From Planctomycetota bacterium (lineage in GTDB: Bacteria > Planctomycetota > JACQVV01 > JASMLP01), in the NCBI GenBank assembly GCA_030748635.1, contig JASMLP010000107.1, positions 1 to 41,708 on the forward strand: a stretch of DNA of 41,708 nt, given 5' to 3'. Positions 41,321-41,708 of this stretch are shown one piece after another; within the stretch, counting starts at the first letter, position 1; each line of letters starts with the position of its first letter. The notes beneath the pieces are model-generated. The model had not been told where the DNA came from. It searched no databases and saw only the letters and a program-made list of their open reading frames with translations. The translations under genes were made by a program, and so were the position numbers.

Positions 41321-41708
41321 TTAGAGAGTCAACATCGCCCGGAAGCGGGCGAGTCGTCCCTCGATTTCATCTCTCGAAGTACGCCGGAGACGACCGAGGC
41401 TGAAATCTTCGATGGTGAAACTAGCCGCAACAATCCCGCGAGCCACAGCCGCCCGCAACGCCTCGGCATCCACCTGACCGTCGACTTCGGCCAGATACCC
41501 CATCATGCCCGCAGCAAAGGAATCGCCGGCGCCGGTAGGGTCGACAACCCTTTCCATCGGAAAAGCCGGGAGGGCCGACATGACCGAACCGCTGGCCAAG
41601 AGGGCTCCATTATCTCCCTTCTTGATCACCACGTGCTTGGGACCCATCTCCTGGATCCGTCGAGCCGCTTTGACCAGGTTGTCGAACTCGGTCAAAAGAC
41701 GCGCCTCC
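41321..41708 (-). CDS. PfkB-family carbohydrate or nucleoside kinase, C-terminal part
   Basis: This is the C-terminal 128 residues or so of a ribokinase-like enzyme; the rest lies beyond the window end. In-frame codons read EARLLTEFDN up to the edge, the usual NxxEARLLT region of PfkB kinases. The signature DPTGAGDSFAAG follows, with the catalytic aspartate in GAGD, then VIKKGDNGALL before it as the ATP-binding strand. The substrate cannot be told from this part; adenosine-, ribose- and sugar-kinase relatives all share these motifs. The TTG at 41695 is an internal codon, not a start. Confidence 0.88.
   Translation of the reverse strand, partial: EARLLTEFDNLVKAARRIQEMGPKHVVIKKGDNGALLASGSVMSALPAFPMERVVDPTGAGDSFAAGMMGYLAEVDGQVDAEALRAAVARGIVAASFTIEDFSLGRLRRTSRDEIEGRLARFRAMLTL

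Overview
The window reads as a continuous piece of a moderately GC-rich bacterial chromosome, with housekeeping genes throughout. No rRNA, tRNA, CRISPR array, phage gene or insertion sequence was found. The envelope is that of a diderm: there is an MlaF/MlaE-type lipid transporter with an MCE-like partner, several exported proteins and peptidoglycan-recycling enzymes. LRR-type lipoprotein, FHA/sigma-54 activator, PEGA-protease and gingipain-like genes suggest a Planctomycetota-like or other deep-branching gram-negative lineage. That placement is an inference from gene content and no marker gene here settles it. Stop/start overlaps of the GTGA, ATGA, TTGA or TGATG type join many gene pairs, and GTG starts are common.

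Layout. 1-1168 (minus): psd and the 5' part of a pssA-like gene, the two steps of phosphatidylethanolamine synthesis. 1257-3467 (plus): an exported DUF255/YyaL protein. 3481-4461 (minus): an HpnA/CerR-like NAD-dependent epimerase/reductase, divergent from a plus-strand operon. 4653-9507 (plus): an acyl carrier protein, a fatty acyl-AMP ligase, and a 982-residue fusion of a class III aminotransferase with a cyanobacterial-type acyl-ACP reductase (AAR). This operon is the most unusual part of the window. It is predicted to activate a fatty acid, load it on the ACP, reduce it to the aldehyde and transaminate it to a long-chain amine. 9567-12010 (plus): hflX coupled to a small protein-kinase-like gene. 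12011-12453: an AT-rich spacer with three TGTGGAAAA repeats and inverted repeats. 12454-13239 (plus): a CPBP membrane protease.

13253-30190 is entirely on the minus strand. In transcription order it holds a family 4 uracil-DNA glycosylase, a membrane protein with repeated GspE-N-like modules, serA, murQ, anmK, an LRR lipoprotein, an LPP20-like exported protein, a PP2C-type phosphatase, an MCE-like anchor protein, a fused MlaF-MlaE transporter, a FHA-GAF-sigma-54 activator and a gingipain-type (C25) protease. The last four overlap or abut and look like one operon. 30318-32099 (plus) is a PEGA-PDZ-S41 protease. 32148-36996 (minus) is the rpmF-plsX-fabH-fabD-acpP-fabF fatty acid cluster. 37120-41708 (minus) holds a partial PfkB kinase, thpR, alaS and a DUF4261 gene.

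Lipid metabolism recurs across the window: PE synthesis, fatty acid initiation and elongation, a second dedicated ACP/acyl-AMP ligase branch, and phospholipid transport. Start sites were re-chosen where a Shine-Dalgarno sequence or family alignment argued for a shorter protein; each entry says so.
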